NCBI GenBank assembly: GCA_045537295.1
Contig: JAZSPG010000019.1
Coordinates: 1-15,663, forward strand
Origin: Scatosoma sp045537295
Lineage (GTDB): Bacteria > Bacillota > Clostridia > Christensenellales > Borkfalkiaceae
Reading direction: 5' to 3'
Length of the DNA: 15,663 nt
The position numbers and the translations under genes were made by a program. Of this stretch, positions 6,999 to 13,780 are shown piece after piece. Positions within the stretch are counted from its first letter, which is position 1, and each line of letters begins with the position of its first letter. The notes beneath the pieces are model-generated. The model saw only the letters and a list, made by a program, of their open reading frames with translations. It was not told the DNA's origin and made no database searches.

Positions 6999-8132
6999 TT
7001 AGTTTGGTATGGGAGTGTACTTCGTGGAGAACATGAGGTAGTTACGGATGTTTTCGCCTACTGTGTTATTTGCATAAAATACACGTCCCTGTCGTAAGCA
7101 CTCTATCAGGAATTTTGTATACTCGTCGGTGTGCTTTGTAATTGCGAAACGACAGTTTGCGCACGGATAGAAATAGTCGGTGTATACGATTCTGTCCTTA
7201 TAGCGGCTATCTATAAAGGGCGGGTCAATATGGAGAATCTCGCGACCGTTATCAAATACTAGAAGCACTTCGAGACCGTCGGGTGTTTGCGCGGGTTGTA
7301 ATTTTGCGCTCCAACCGTCAATAGATTGGACGTAGGAAGGTTCGCCCTTTTCCCATTCAGATATATCGTCAGGGATTTTTGGGTACATAGCGGTTTCCCA
7401 TATGCCGCTTGTTATCATGCGGGAACGCGGATTATCATAGTTGAAATACACATCTGACGCTTTCGCGCCGGAATGCTCGGTATAGCATACTACGATTTTC
7501 CGCTTTCCGTCGCCTGTCTTGTATTCGTCCCATGACCCTTGTTCCATTTCGCGGACATGGGAAAGCCCCCATTCATTGAAATACGGTGCCGTCCACGATA
7601 CAGTATTCGCAAGCATGATAATTTTTACATTATCACGCTGGCGCACGATTGACGAAACAAGGTTTTCAAATAGAGCTGGTTCGTTCGGTAGATAATATTG
7701 CCGTGTCAAAAACTCGTCAAATATTATCGTTGTTACTTCCGGGAAAGAGGCGCCTTTAGACGTTTCCCACGTATTGATACTGAATGTGTATCCTATAGGC
7801 TCCTCCAGACGCTGACGCTTTCCCTTTTCGTCAGTCACATACGGAAAGAAAGAACCCGAAAAGAACATGATTCCTTCATACCCTAATTGTTTCATGTGCT
7901 GATTTACGTCGCCTGTCGCGATATTGCCATTGAAAAGCTCCCGCATATACTTGGCGCGTATACTTTCGGACAGACGGCGGACGTATGCAAAACGCCCGCC
8001 GTTGCCCGTGTAGTTATCAAGAGCATAGGAAAGGCTTGAATACGTCTTTCCGTTAGACCGCTCGCCGATAAACATGTAGATTTGCGCGTCCGGGACTTTT
8101 TCAATGACGTTGCGCACGTCAAAGAATTTCAT
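6999..8132 (-). CDS. DNA encapsidation (packaging) ATPase, gp16-like
   Basis: A 377-aa protein that should power translocation of DNA through the connector. The Walker A motif GERSNGKT occupies residues 23-30 and Walker B IIFDE residues 136-140, followed by a plausible sensor segment IIMLANTVSW; this is the ASCE-type arrangement of phi29 gp16 (332 aa). The remaining half is nuclease-sized but I see no certain nuclease residues; CANC near residue 330 may be a metal or structural pair. ATG 8132 overlaps the TAA stop of the MazG-like gene by 1 bp. Its site AAGGAGG abuts a palindrome copy (8145-8160). It lies in the early/replication operon rather than among the structural genes, and ends at the shared terminator. 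Confidence 0.88.
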   Translation of the reverse strand: MKFFDVRNVIEKVPDAQIYMFIGERSNGKTYSSLSYALDNYTGNGGRFAYVRRLSESIRAKYMRELFNGNIATGDVNQHMKQLGYEGIMFFSGSFFPYVTDEKGKRQRLEEPIGYTFSINTWETSKGASFPEVTTIIFDEFLTRQYYLPNEPALFENLVSSIVRQRDNVKIIMLANTVSWTAPYFNEWGLSHVREMEQGSWDEYKTGDGKRKIVVCYTEHSGAKASDVYFNYDNPRSRMITSGIWETAMYPKIPDDISEWEKGEPSYVQSIDGWSAKLQPAQTPDGLEVLLVFDNGREILHIDPPFIDSRYKDRIVYTDYFYPCANCRFAITKHTDEYTKFLIECLRQGRVFYANNTVGENIRNYLMFSTKYTPIPN

Positions 8133-8464
8133 TAGCCCTCCTTGGTCTGCCCGGGCAGACTGCTCGGAATGTGACGCCCGTCATTAGGCTGGTAAAGGTA
8201 GCGTTTAATCAGCTGACGCTTGTAGTGCCGAATTTCGGATTCGGTTACTCCCAGATAGAAGCACAGTGCGTCCATGAGAGTATATACATCCGCCATTTCG
8301 TTCACTACGTGGTCATAGGCGTTCTTGCGATTGCGCTTCAAGTGCTGGATTGCCTGAATAAGCTCGGCGCATTCCTCTACAACGTAGTCATACGTTTTAG
8401 GGGCATTCTGAAGAGGGGTACCGAACTTACGCACGAGAGCGTTATACTGCTCTTCAAAAGTCAT
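8132..8464 (-). CDS. MazG-like nucleotide pyrophosphohydrolase
   Basis: A 110-aa all-helical protein of the MazG/dUTPase-like NTP pyrophosphohydrolase superfamily, which hydrolyses nucleoside triphosphates to monophosphates plus pyrophosphate. Metal-binding motifs are present: E30-E31-x-x-E34 in VVEECAELIQAI, then E56-x-x-D59 in NEMADVYTLM. TGTAAGGAGGAACAGC gives a good site before ATG 8464. The last residues SSLPGQTKEG are encoded by the palindrome at 8145-8160, so the element has probably extended or replaced the native C-terminus. Substrate is unknown; nucleotide-pool cleaning or interference with (p)ppGpp signalling are family possibilities. Sits between a small unknown gene and the ATPase. 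Confidence 0.82.
   Translation of the reverse strand: MTFEEQYNALVRKFGTPLQNAPKTYDYVVEECAELIQAIQHLKRNRKNAYDHVVNEMADVYTLMDALCFYLGVTESEIRHYKRQLIKRYLYQPNDGRHIPSSLPGQTKEG
8145..8160. repeat. dispersed palindrome copy 13
   Basis: Perfect copy encoding the C-terminal SLPGQT of the MazG-like protein and abutting the ATPase ribosome site AAGGAGG. Confidence 0.95.
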
Positions 8465-8475
8465 GCTGTTCCTCC

Positions 8476-8673
8476 TTACAGCGGGAAGGGGTTGTTGGGG
8501 TAGTCATCTCTGGAAATAAATCCGTTATAATAGAGTGTATCCCAGAGAGCGCTATACTCGACGTACAGTGCAGGAAGCCCGAGCCCAAACCTCCAGTCGA
8601 ACGGCAAAGACTTCATAAAGTCAATGTCGTAGTTACTTACAATTTCCTGTACTGACGGGTAGAGTCGTTTCAT
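8476..8673 (-). CDS. small hypothetical protein, 65 aa
   Basis: A protein starting MKRLYPSVQEIVSNYD, aromatic-rich, without membrane helix or known motif. AAGGAGGAAGT precedes ATG 8673, and a palindrome copy (8686-8701) abuts that site. The stop lies 11 bp before the MazG-like gene start, with that gene's ribosome site between. Good coding signal from context; function unknown. Confidence 0.7.
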   Translation of the reverse strand: MKRLYPSVQEIVSNYDIDFMKSLPFDWRFGLGLPALYVEYSALWDTLYYNGFISRDDYPNNPFPL

Positions 8674-8685
8674 ACTTCCTCCTTG

Positions 8686-8701
8686 GTCTGCCCGGGCAGA
8701 C
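8686..8701. repeat. dispersed palindrome copy 14
   Basis: Perfect copy overlapping the last base of the TAG stop of the 60-aa gene and abutting AAGGAGG of the 65-aa gene. Confidence 0.95.
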
Positions 8702-8883
8702 TAGCTATGCAGTCTGAATTTGTGCGGATTCTTGGGGAATCTGGAAAAGGTTACAAGAACCTCGTCCAGATTGCAGGTAATAATAACTCTGTCCATCATA
8801 ATCGCGTAACCGCCGTGAACGCGGGGACGCGCAACCGCAATGTGGTAATGATAGGACGAGAACAGATACTTGCTAATGTTCAT
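8701..8883 (-). CDS. small hypothetical protein, 60 aa
   Basis: A basic 60-aa protein (MNISKYLFSSYHYHIAVARP start) with no motif I recognise. AAGGAGGTAGT before ATG 8883 is a strong site and abuts the palindrome copy at 8896-8911. Its TAG stop overlaps the first base of the next copy (8686-8701), so like the 85-aa gene it is a cassette bounded by two elements. It directly follows the DNA polymerase gene. Confidence 0.65.
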   Translation of the reverse strand: MNISKYLFSSYHYHIAVARPRVHGGYAIMMDRVIITCNLDEVLVTFSRFPKNPHKFRLHS

Positions 8884-8895
8884 ACTACCTCCTTG

Positions 8896-8911
8896 GTCTG
8901 CCCGGGCAGAC
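8896..8911. repeat. dispersed palindrome copy 15
   Basis: Perfect copy overlapping the last base of the polymerase TAG stop and abutting AAGGAGG of the 60-aa gene. Confidence 0.95.
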
Positions 8912-11073
8912 TAGATTTGCCCGTCTTGCCAGTGTGCGCCATACAGCGCCCACTCTACACCTTGTACCATTTCGTCGGTTATCGAGAATGAATACGTTGT
9001 GGGTGAAACGTGAAGACCGGAAGGGGCGACATAATAATACTTATTGCCCAAATAATCGGTTACCCATCCCGTGCGTTCTTCGTCGATAAACCGCGAAACA
9101 GTGCGTTTTGCATACTTCGCTGGTACTACAAGTTCCGGAGAAAAAATGTCGAATATGTCGGCATTGTCCCAGAATTTACGATTGATAAGATACGATAGCG
9201 TTTCGTCCTTGTTGGTACCCGCTACAGTAAGTTCATATTCGGTATCGGGCGGAAATGACTTATTGCCCTTTTCCTTCCATGAAAACTCTATAAGGTACCG
9301 CTTTGCGCCTAGCGTCTTGAAATGATAGGCATTCCATTCATGCTCCCACACGCCTAGTATTTTAGTGTCGCCCTTTGGGTCACTAGGCATTACATAGGCG
9401 GGAGAAAGCTGTTCGCGCCTTGCGAAATCGAACATTGCGCCGATAGCTTTTTTGTTCGCCCTCTCGAAATATGCGTCATGGTTTTCAACGAACTTAACAC
9501 TGTCCGTATCGCAATACACGAAATCGTCTTTCAGGTGATAGATTGCGTCATGCAGGCGATAGCGCGCGTGCGCCGTCACCCACACTCCCCATGGATAGAA
9601 GAGGAACCTGTTATACTTTTCGTTGTACTCTTCTATCTGTTGCACAAAATCAGGTGCTTTTGTGGTAAACTCCTCTCCATTGAACCCGTATACAGGCCTG
9701 ATTGGTTTCTCGACCATCATGCCATAGATAGCGTTCAACATGTTTTTCGCTATCATGTATTCGCGTTCTCTACCCTCTACGCCGTCAAGAGTTGTTTTCT
9801 TATTGAAAAACTCAATAACGGAATGTGTGATAGGCGACGGAAGATAACCACGCGGTGCAATGCGTAAACACGATATGCGCCACTCACTGAACTTGTAGAA
9901 CTTGCGTAGCGTTTTCAGGTCAAGCTCTGTCAGGTTTATGCGCAGATACATAGCGGCCATTATACGACCGCTAGCCGATTCCTGTATGTCAGAATCGGAA
10001 GTTGGTCCGATAACCTCTAGGCATTTGTGCTTTGAAATCGGAAAGTAGTATTCCTGTAACGGTTCTACGTTCCACGCTTCAAATGTAAAGAGGCAACAGT
10101 AGTTGTTCAGGTAGTTTTCTAGCTGGTCTGCCCGGGCAGACTGCACAGGCGTAAAGTAGTTAGTCGGGTAATACCCAGTACACATTACATAGGGATACGA
10201 GGATTTGATATCCCATGACTGTACATTTTCCACTTTGGAATTTACGTATTTCAGGGAACCGTACACGCTACCGCCTGTAAAGGCTGATTCCGCTTGTATA
10301 TAACAGTCAGGCGTCATAGTAAGGCCGCCTATATACTGCATGTATGACCGACGATGTTTGAAACACTGTTCCCGCACATACCTACGCACATAACCGGTGT
10401 TAGTATAAGGTATTTGCGTTATATCCCCGTCGTCCTCTATTTTCTCGCGAATATATTCATTGAGAGACCGTATATCGAACTCGCAATAATGCAACTCGCG
10501 ATTTGTAAGAGGTGTTTGTGGGTGCCTTAAAATGGAATAATCCAAATCGCCTACAGCCTTTTTAATCGGTACGCGTAGTTTGCTACTAATGCTCGCAAGC
10601 GACTGACCGCCGGACAATACGAGACTATCGCGGAACTCGATATTCCCGGAAGTAGCGTATAGTACGTCACGATTTTCTTTCAAGAAAACCTTATCCCATT
10701 TGAGGACGTATTTAATGAAAGAGAAATCATACTTTAGGAAATGGACATACGTTATGAGCTGGAAATCGAACGCGGATAGAAACATATTTAGTTCGTCTAC
10801 CAGACTAACGAACTCGTCAAGTTCCCGTCCATAAACCACAGTATGGCCGATACCGAACATCCACACGTAAACGATAGCGGACTTTTCGCCGTCTGATTTG
10901 TCGATAAAGCTAGACGTCTCGGTATCGAAAGCGGAAGGGCAATTCAATATCCGCTTTTTGCCGATAGGCTCGGTACTAAAAATTTCCTCCCGGAGAGAAT
11001 CAAGTGCATCCTCTCCGAAAGGAATCATATTGACCTTGTAGCTATCGGTCTGCCCGGGCAGACCTGTTACCAC
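8911..11073 (-). CDS. protein-primed family B DNA polymerase, gp2-like
   Basis: A 720-aa replicase that would initiate on a terminal protein and replicate by strand displacement. The 3'-5' exonuclease has Exo I FDTET (D50, E52), Exo II YVHFLKYDFSFI (D116, matching YFHNLKFD of phi29) and Exo III YCEFD (Y196, D200). Polymerase motif A is DIKSSYP (D288), motif B LNAIYG (N447, Y450, G451), motif C YCDTDS (D522, D524), and AKRYLIEF looks like the KxY motif. Length exceeds phi29 polymerase (about 570 aa). Start GTG 11073 follows GGAGGTGAT and overlaps the upstream gene by 7 bp; the palindrome at 11048-11063 then encodes GLPGQT (residues 4-9). ATG 11028 after a weak AAGG is an alternative that would exclude the element. 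A second copy (10126-10141) encodes SARAD at residues 312-316, shortly after motif A. Confidence 0.93.
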   Translation of the reverse strand: MVTGLPGQTDSYKVNMIPFGEDALDSLREEIFSTEPIGKKRILNCPSAFDTETSSFIDKSDGEKSAIVYVWMFGIGHTVVYGRELDEFVSLVDELNMFLSAFDFQLITYVHFLKYDFSFIKYVLKWDKVFLKENRDVLYATSGNIEFRDSLVLSGGQSLASISSKLRVPIKKAVGDLDYSILRHPQTPLTNRELHYCEFDIRSLNEYIREKIEDDGDITQIPYTNTGYVRRYVREQCFKHRRSYMQYIGGLTMTPDCYIQAESAFTGGSVYGSLKYVNSKVENVQSWDIKSSYPYVMCTGYYPTNYFTPVQSARADQLENYLNNYCCLFTFEAWNVEPLQEYYFPISKHKCLEVIGPTSDSDIQESASGRIMAAMYLRINLTELDLKTLRKFYKFSEWRISCLRIAPRGYLPSPITHSVIEFFNKKTTLDGVEGREREYMIAKNMLNAIYGMMVEKPIRPVYGFNGEEFTTKAPDFVQQIEEYNEKYNRFLFYPWGVWVTAHARYRLHDAIYHLKDDFVYCDTDSVKFVENHDAYFERANKKAIGAMFDFARREQLSPAYVMPSDPKGDTKILGVWEHEWNAYHFKTLGAKRYLIEFSWKEKGNKSFPPDTEYELTVAGTNKDETLSYLINRKFWDNADIFDIFSPELVVPAKYAKRTVSRFIDEERTGWVTDYLGNKYYYVAPSGLHVSPTTYSFSITDEMVQGVEWALYGAHWQDGQI
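10126..10141. repeat. dispersed palindrome copy 16, in DNA polymerase gene
   Basis: Perfect copy read in the SARAD frame, residues 312-316, shortly after palm motif A. Confidence 0.95.
11048..11063. repeat. dispersed palindrome copy 17, at DNA polymerase start
   Basis: Perfect copy encoding GLPGQT at residues 4-9 if GTG 11073 is the start. Confidence 0.95.
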
Positions 11074-11885
11074 ACGTTATCACCTCCGTTTCCTACGTTG
11101 CGCCGAAAAACGTCGCCACTTACGCCCGGCGCATGTTCCTCGAATGCCGTCTCTAGCCCCTGTTTGCGTTTGATAATGTCCAGTATTTCCGCGTGTGCGG
11201 CGTCAATGTCGCTTGTATCAAATTCGCCGGACTTAAACATTGACGCTAATTCACGGTGTGCTTGCTCGGAACTATATCCGAATACGTTCATATAGCCCGC
11301 GTCCTTCGCAAGCTCTATGATTTGCCATAGTTTCTTACGCTCGTCGTCTGATAGCGTTGCATTCGGTTTAATTTCCACAAAAGGCCCCGCAAGATAGACG
11401 CGGTGTCTTTTGCCGTCGGCACCTTTTTCCATAACATACTTGTTACGGAATTTATAAGTTGCGCCGAAAAGCTGGATATCTTGCGCTCTTGTTATTTCGT
11501 TCCACCCCGCTATTGTAGCGGATTTTGCCGAAAAGAACGCTTTCATTCGATAGATATACTGGTTTATTGCCGCTGACGGATTCCGTAAATCCATGTAAGC
11601 GTCTGTAAGCTCGCCGGTATTCCCCTTCGTCGTAATAATACGGTCAAAGAGACCGGCGGAACTTCTAGCGTCTCTTCTTATGGCCTTATCGAAATCGTCT
11701 ACCAGTTTCGTAAACGCAAACGGTTCTACACCCGCTTTGTGATAAGAGGCTACACGCAAGTTCAAATAGTTCTGGTAAAATTGCGCAAGTTGCGCGCGCT
11801 CCAGTACATTCATAGCCGCGATTTTAAGAGGTGTTACCGCTTGCGCCTCTTCAAGTGTCCATTTCTTTCCAGTAAAGAACTCCAT
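11067..11885 (-). CDS. probable terminal protein (replication primer), gp3-like
   Basis: A 272-aa protein immediately upstream of, and overlapping, the DNA polymerase gene, as gene 3 sits next to gene 2 in phi29. The size matches the 266-aa phi29 terminal protein, and it is helix-rich and charged with a basic central section (DKAIRRDARSS). Terminal proteins carry the priming Ser/Thr/Tyr hydroxyl to which the first nucleotide is linked; I cannot point to that residue. I chose ATG 11885 because the sequence AAAGGACGGTGAT lies at proper distance; an in-frame GTG at 11894 sits too close to it. A palindrome copy plus a truncated tandem half-copy (11904-11931) lies just upstream. Assigned by position and size, not by clear sequence similarity. 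Confidence 0.65.
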   Translation of the reverse strand: MEFFTGKKWTLEEAQAVTPLKIAAMNVLERAQLAQFYQNYLNLRVASYHKAGVEPFAFTKLVDDFDKAIRRDARSSAGLFDRIITTKGNTGELTDAYMDLRNPSAAINQYIYRMKAFFSAKSATIAGWNEITRAQDIQLFGATYKFRNKYVMEKGADGKRHRVYLAGPFVEIKPNATLSDDERKKLWQIIELAKDAGYMNVFGYSSEQAHRELASMFKSGEFDTSDIDAAHAEILDIIKRKQGLETAFEEHAPGVSGDVFRRNVGNGGDNVW

Positions 11886-11903
11886 ATGAATCACCGTCCT
11901 TTG

Positions 11904-11931
11904 GTCTGCCCGGGCAGACCGCCCGGGCAGA
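11904..11931. repeat. dispersed palindrome copy 18 with truncated tandem copy
   Basis: Perfect copy at 11904-11919, followed after 1 bp by GCCCGGGCAGA (11921-11931), which is 11 of the 16 bases of a second copy. Between the SSB-like and terminal protein genes. Confidence 0.9.
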
Positions 11932-11939
11932 GTATTCCA

Positions 11940-12512
11940 TTAGGAGAGAATCATATTCACGTAGCGCTGGCCGCTCCCGTCCTTTTTGTCCTTCCACTCA
12001 AAGTACGCGCGAATGCCGCCCACCTCGGACAGTGCGGCATTGAGTTTCGGGAGATAGAAGTCGCTCGGGTCGTCTCCCACCTCGTCAGCCCAGCTGTCGA
12101 TATTGTCTTGCAACAGCTTTCCGCCGTTGTACCAACAGCCCGGTGCTTCCTTAAAGTGACACACGGGGAACACGGATACCGCCTGAACAGGTTCGCCGTT
12201 TGCGTCGGTGGTAACGTTGCCGCTTTCGTCGGTAACGTAAATAGGCTTCCCGTTGTTGTCAGTGGCGGGAACGGCGGCATGACCGACGCGGACGATAGTC
12301 AGGACATGCCCGACAATCATGTCGGATTTAATCTGCTCGCCTACGTGCATGACGGTATCGGTTTTACCGTCACGCTGAGAACGCTTCGTAAGAAAGTTGA
12401 CATTCCCGGATTCCGCGATTGCAAGCGCTTCTTTCCGGAAATCGTCAAGGGACGCGCTCGGCATGGACGCAAAGATAGCGCCCGGATTGACATTCGCAAT
12501 TTCAGTAGACAT
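11940..12512 (-). CDS. putative single-stranded DNA-binding protein
   Basis: A 190-aa protein with ATG 12512 after AGGAGG; that site is formed by codons RR near the end of the preceding gene, indicating translational coupling. It ends GGIRAYFEWKDKKDGSGQRYVNMIL, which looks like the closing strands of an OB-fold domain, and the middle part (VGHVLTIVRVGHA, then VQAVSVFPVCHFKE) is beta-rich. In phi29 the SSB gene (5) lies in the same operon upstream of the terminal protein gene, and this gene occupies that place. It lacks an obvious acidic SSB tail. Strand-displacement replication exposes long single strands, so an SSB is expected. Called by position and fold impression only. Confidence 0.45.
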   Translation of the reverse strand: MSTEIANVNPGAIFASMPSASLDDFRKEALAIAESGNVNFLTKRSQRDGKTDTVMHVGEQIKSDMIVGHVLTIVRVGHAAVPATDNNGKPIYVTDESGNVTTDANGEPVQAVSVFPVCHFKEAPGCWYNGGKLLQDNIDSWADEVGDDPSDFYLPKLNAALSEVGGIRAYFEWKDKKDGSGQRYVNMILS

Positions 12513-12513
12513 A

Positions 12514-12729
12514 TTACTTCCTCCTATAATGTGAATATATCCGGGGGACAGACCAGAACAGTATCACCGCGATACTAATAGGCAGCGCGTATTCACGCAT
12601 AACCAAACACGCAAGGCCGATAATCAAGCCCAAAAGATACGTGAATACAAAGTACAGTATAAGCAACGCAAGATACAGCTTCCAGTCTGCCCGGGCAGAC
12701 CGGTTTACTGACCGTCGTTTCTTTTGCAC
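12514..12729 (-). CDS. small two-helix membrane protein
   Basis: A 71-aa protein with two hydrophobic helices (about 18-43 and 47-63) and basic ends (MQKKRRSVNR, HYRRK), so an integral membrane protein. It starts at GTG 12729, overlapping the zinc-ribbon gene by 25 bp; the ribosome site (GGTGAA) is weak. Residues 11-15 SARAD come from the palindrome copy 12685-12700, which lies 4 bp after the upstream stop, so the true start could be a TTG just downstream of the element. Position among replication genes suggests membrane anchoring of replication, as phi29 gp16.7 does, but its size and topology also fit a holin. Neither is proven. Confidence 0.6.
   Translation of the reverse strand: MQKKRRSVNRSARADWKLYLALLILYFVFTYLLGLIIGLACLVMREYALPISIAVILFWSVPRIYSHYRRK
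12685..12700. repeat. dispersed palindrome copy 19
   Basis: Perfect copy 4 bp after the zinc-ribbon gene stop, read as SARAD in the membrane protein if it starts at 12729. Confidence 0.95.
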
Positions 12730-13406
12730 TCGTTCAGTTCACCGTAGTAGTGCTTGCACTCCGCGCAAGGGAAAAGCTCGCAGTTGCGGATAACTCCGTT
12801 AGGCGGATACGTTGTACCGGTTTCCTCGGGTGTAACTCCGGCGGCTTTGAAAGCGCTATCACGCATTTTCTGATTTTCCTCGCGCGACTTTTCGACGGCG
12901 ACCTGTTCCTCTTCCACGGTATAGCGGGTTCCATCCATGCCGTCAGACAAAAGATAATCAACCGCGGAATCAGTAAAAAAGTCGCAGAGGTTCATATGCC
13001 CGGCTTTCTTGCATTCCTCGGGGATGCCTTCGCCGTAAGCGCCGAACTTCGCAGACATAGCTCTCCACATATGCTCGGCATAATGATAGGCGGGATGTTC
13101 GGCGTCGGGTACCGCGGAACGTCCGTAGGTGATTTTGCGGAAGGAGAAAGATTCCTTCTCGGGTTCCTTCTCGACCAGTTCCCCATCCACATTCTCGACC
13201 TCGATATGCGGGGGATAGGTCTGCCCGGGCAGACCGGCGTCAATGGGTTCCTCCATGACAACAGAGAACCCGGTGCCGGTAGCGGCAAGATTGGACAGCG
13301 TCTTGTAGCCGCCGCAACGCAGGCACACGCTAATATCGCCAATCTCGTAATGCGGGAGCTCGGGCGCGACCGTCCGGCCACAGAATACACACTTTTTAAG
13401 TTCCAT
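12705..13406 (-). CDS. zinc-ribbon protein of unknown function
   Basis: A 233-aa protein. I use ATG 13406, preceded by TTGGAGGTATAAAT, rather than the longer frame that would run through a palindrome and the leader. The N-terminus holds CVFCGR and CLRCGG, a CxxC-x(n)-CxxC zinc ribbon, and the C-terminus has a second cluster, CELFPCAECKHYYGELNEC. An acidic middle and a helical Glu/Lys-rich stretch (VEEEQVAVEKSREENQKM) lie between. The palindrome at 13219-13234 inserts GLPGQT about residue 60 between the ribbon and the rest. First gene after the minus-strand promoter, so an early regulator or nucleic-acid-binding protein is plausible, but unproven. Confidence 0.65.
   Translation of the reverse strand: MELKKCVFCGRTVAPELPHYEIGDISVCLRCGGYKTLSNLAATGTGFSVVMEEPIDAGLPGQTYPPHIEVENVDGELVEKEPEKESFSFRKITYGRSAVPDAEHPAYHYAEHMWRAMSAKFGAYGEGIPEECKKAGHMNLCDFFTDSAVDYLLSDGMDGTRYTVEEEQVAVEKSREENQKMRDSAFKAAGVTPEETGTTYPPNGVIRNCELFPCAECKHYYGELNECKRNDGQ
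13219..13234. repeat. dispersed palindrome copy 20, in zinc-ribbon gene
   Basis: Perfect copy in frame, GLPGQT. Confidence 0.95.
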
Positions 13407-13445
13407 ATTTATACCTCCAATTTTTTCTTTTTTCTTTTTCCGGTA

Positions 13446-13461
13446 GTCTGCCCGGGCAGAC
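13446..13461. repeat. dispersed palindrome copy 21
   Basis: Perfect copy in the leader of the minus-strand operon, followed by an A-rich stretch and then the ribosome site. Confidence 0.95.
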
Positions 13462-13478
13462 CGCCTTAAAAATGCCTT

Positions 13479-13489
13479 GTTCGTCGAAC
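13479..13489. promoter_or_regulatory. operator-like dyad at the minus-strand start site
   Basis: GTTCG-T-CGAAC lies about where transcription from the 13497-13525 promoter should begin. A repressor bound here would block initiation. Inference from position and symmetry. Confidence 0.35.
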
Positions 13490-13496
13490 TGATTAT

Positions 13497-13525
13497 ATGA
13501 TACCATAAACCCATAAAATTGTCAA
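13497..13525 (-). promoter_or_regulatory. sigma-A-type promoter of the replication operon
   Basis: On the minus strand TTGACA (13525-13520), a 17-bp spacer and TATCAT (13502-13497), in AT-rich surroundings. The start would fall near 13490, giving a leader of about 85 nt that contains a palindrome copy (13446-13461) and an A-rich stretch before the zinc-ribbon gene. Confidence 0.75.
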
Positions 13526-13576
13526 GAATTATATGAAAAATTCACGAAAAATCAGCAAAAATCTAGGACATTATAT

Positions 13577-13622
13577 GTAACGCGTGCGTGCGTGTGCGCG
13601 TGCGCGTGCGCGTGCGCGTTAC
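13577..13622. other. alternating purine-pyrimidine tract (Z-DNA candidate)
   Basis: About 40 bases (13580-13619) alternate strictly purine/pyrimidine, mostly CG and TG steps, and are framed by GTAACGCG (13577-13584) and CGCGTTAC (13615-13622). It lies between two divergent promoters, where negative supercoiling accumulates. Tract seen in sequence; Z-form and function are inferred. Confidence 0.7.
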
Positions 13623-13639
13623 CTTTATATATTCAGAAA

Positions 13640-13665
13640 CTTTAGCGCTTTAACGTGGTAAAGTG
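13640..13665 (+). repeat. iteron-like repeat, isolated copy
   Basis: CTTTAGC-GC-TTTAACG-TGG-TAAAGTG. It matches the copy at 15458-15483 at about 20 of 26 positions. It sits between the two divergent promoters. Confidence 0.45.
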
Positions 13666-13681
13666 TTCAAATGCCCAGTAT

Positions 13682-13697
13682 GTGTGCAAATGCACAC
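13682..13697. promoter_or_regulatory. operator-like inverted repeat
   Basis: GTGTGCA-AA-TGCACAC, 7-bp arms around a 2-bp centre, about 50 bp upstream of the -35 at 13746. A regulator-binding dyad by inference. Confidence 0.4.
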
Positions 13698-13745
13698 GTC
13701 AATAAATCCGGGCAATATTTGTGCAAAATGACGAACAAAAAACCC

Positions 13746-13774
13746 TTGACATTTGGCCATGAACATGGTATTCT
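13746..13774 (+). promoter_or_regulatory. sigma-A-type promoter of the right-hand plus-strand genes
   Basis: TTGACA (13746-13751), 17-bp spacer, TATTCT (13769-13774) with TGG just before it (extended -10). Transcription would begin near 13781 and produce a leader of about 210 nt before the gene at 13991. Confidence 0.65.
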
Positions 13775-13780
13775 ATGCGT

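Noticed and set aside
11739..12578. Plus-strand frame of 279 codons over the terminal protein and SSB-like genes
   Set aside because: No ribosome site, runs across two gene boundaries and a palindrome, and the minus-strand genes there are better supported.
12750..13469. Plus-strand frame of 239 codons opposite the zinc-ribbon gene
   Set aside because: Antisense of a gene with CxxC motifs and a good ribosome site; no promoter or start signal of its own.
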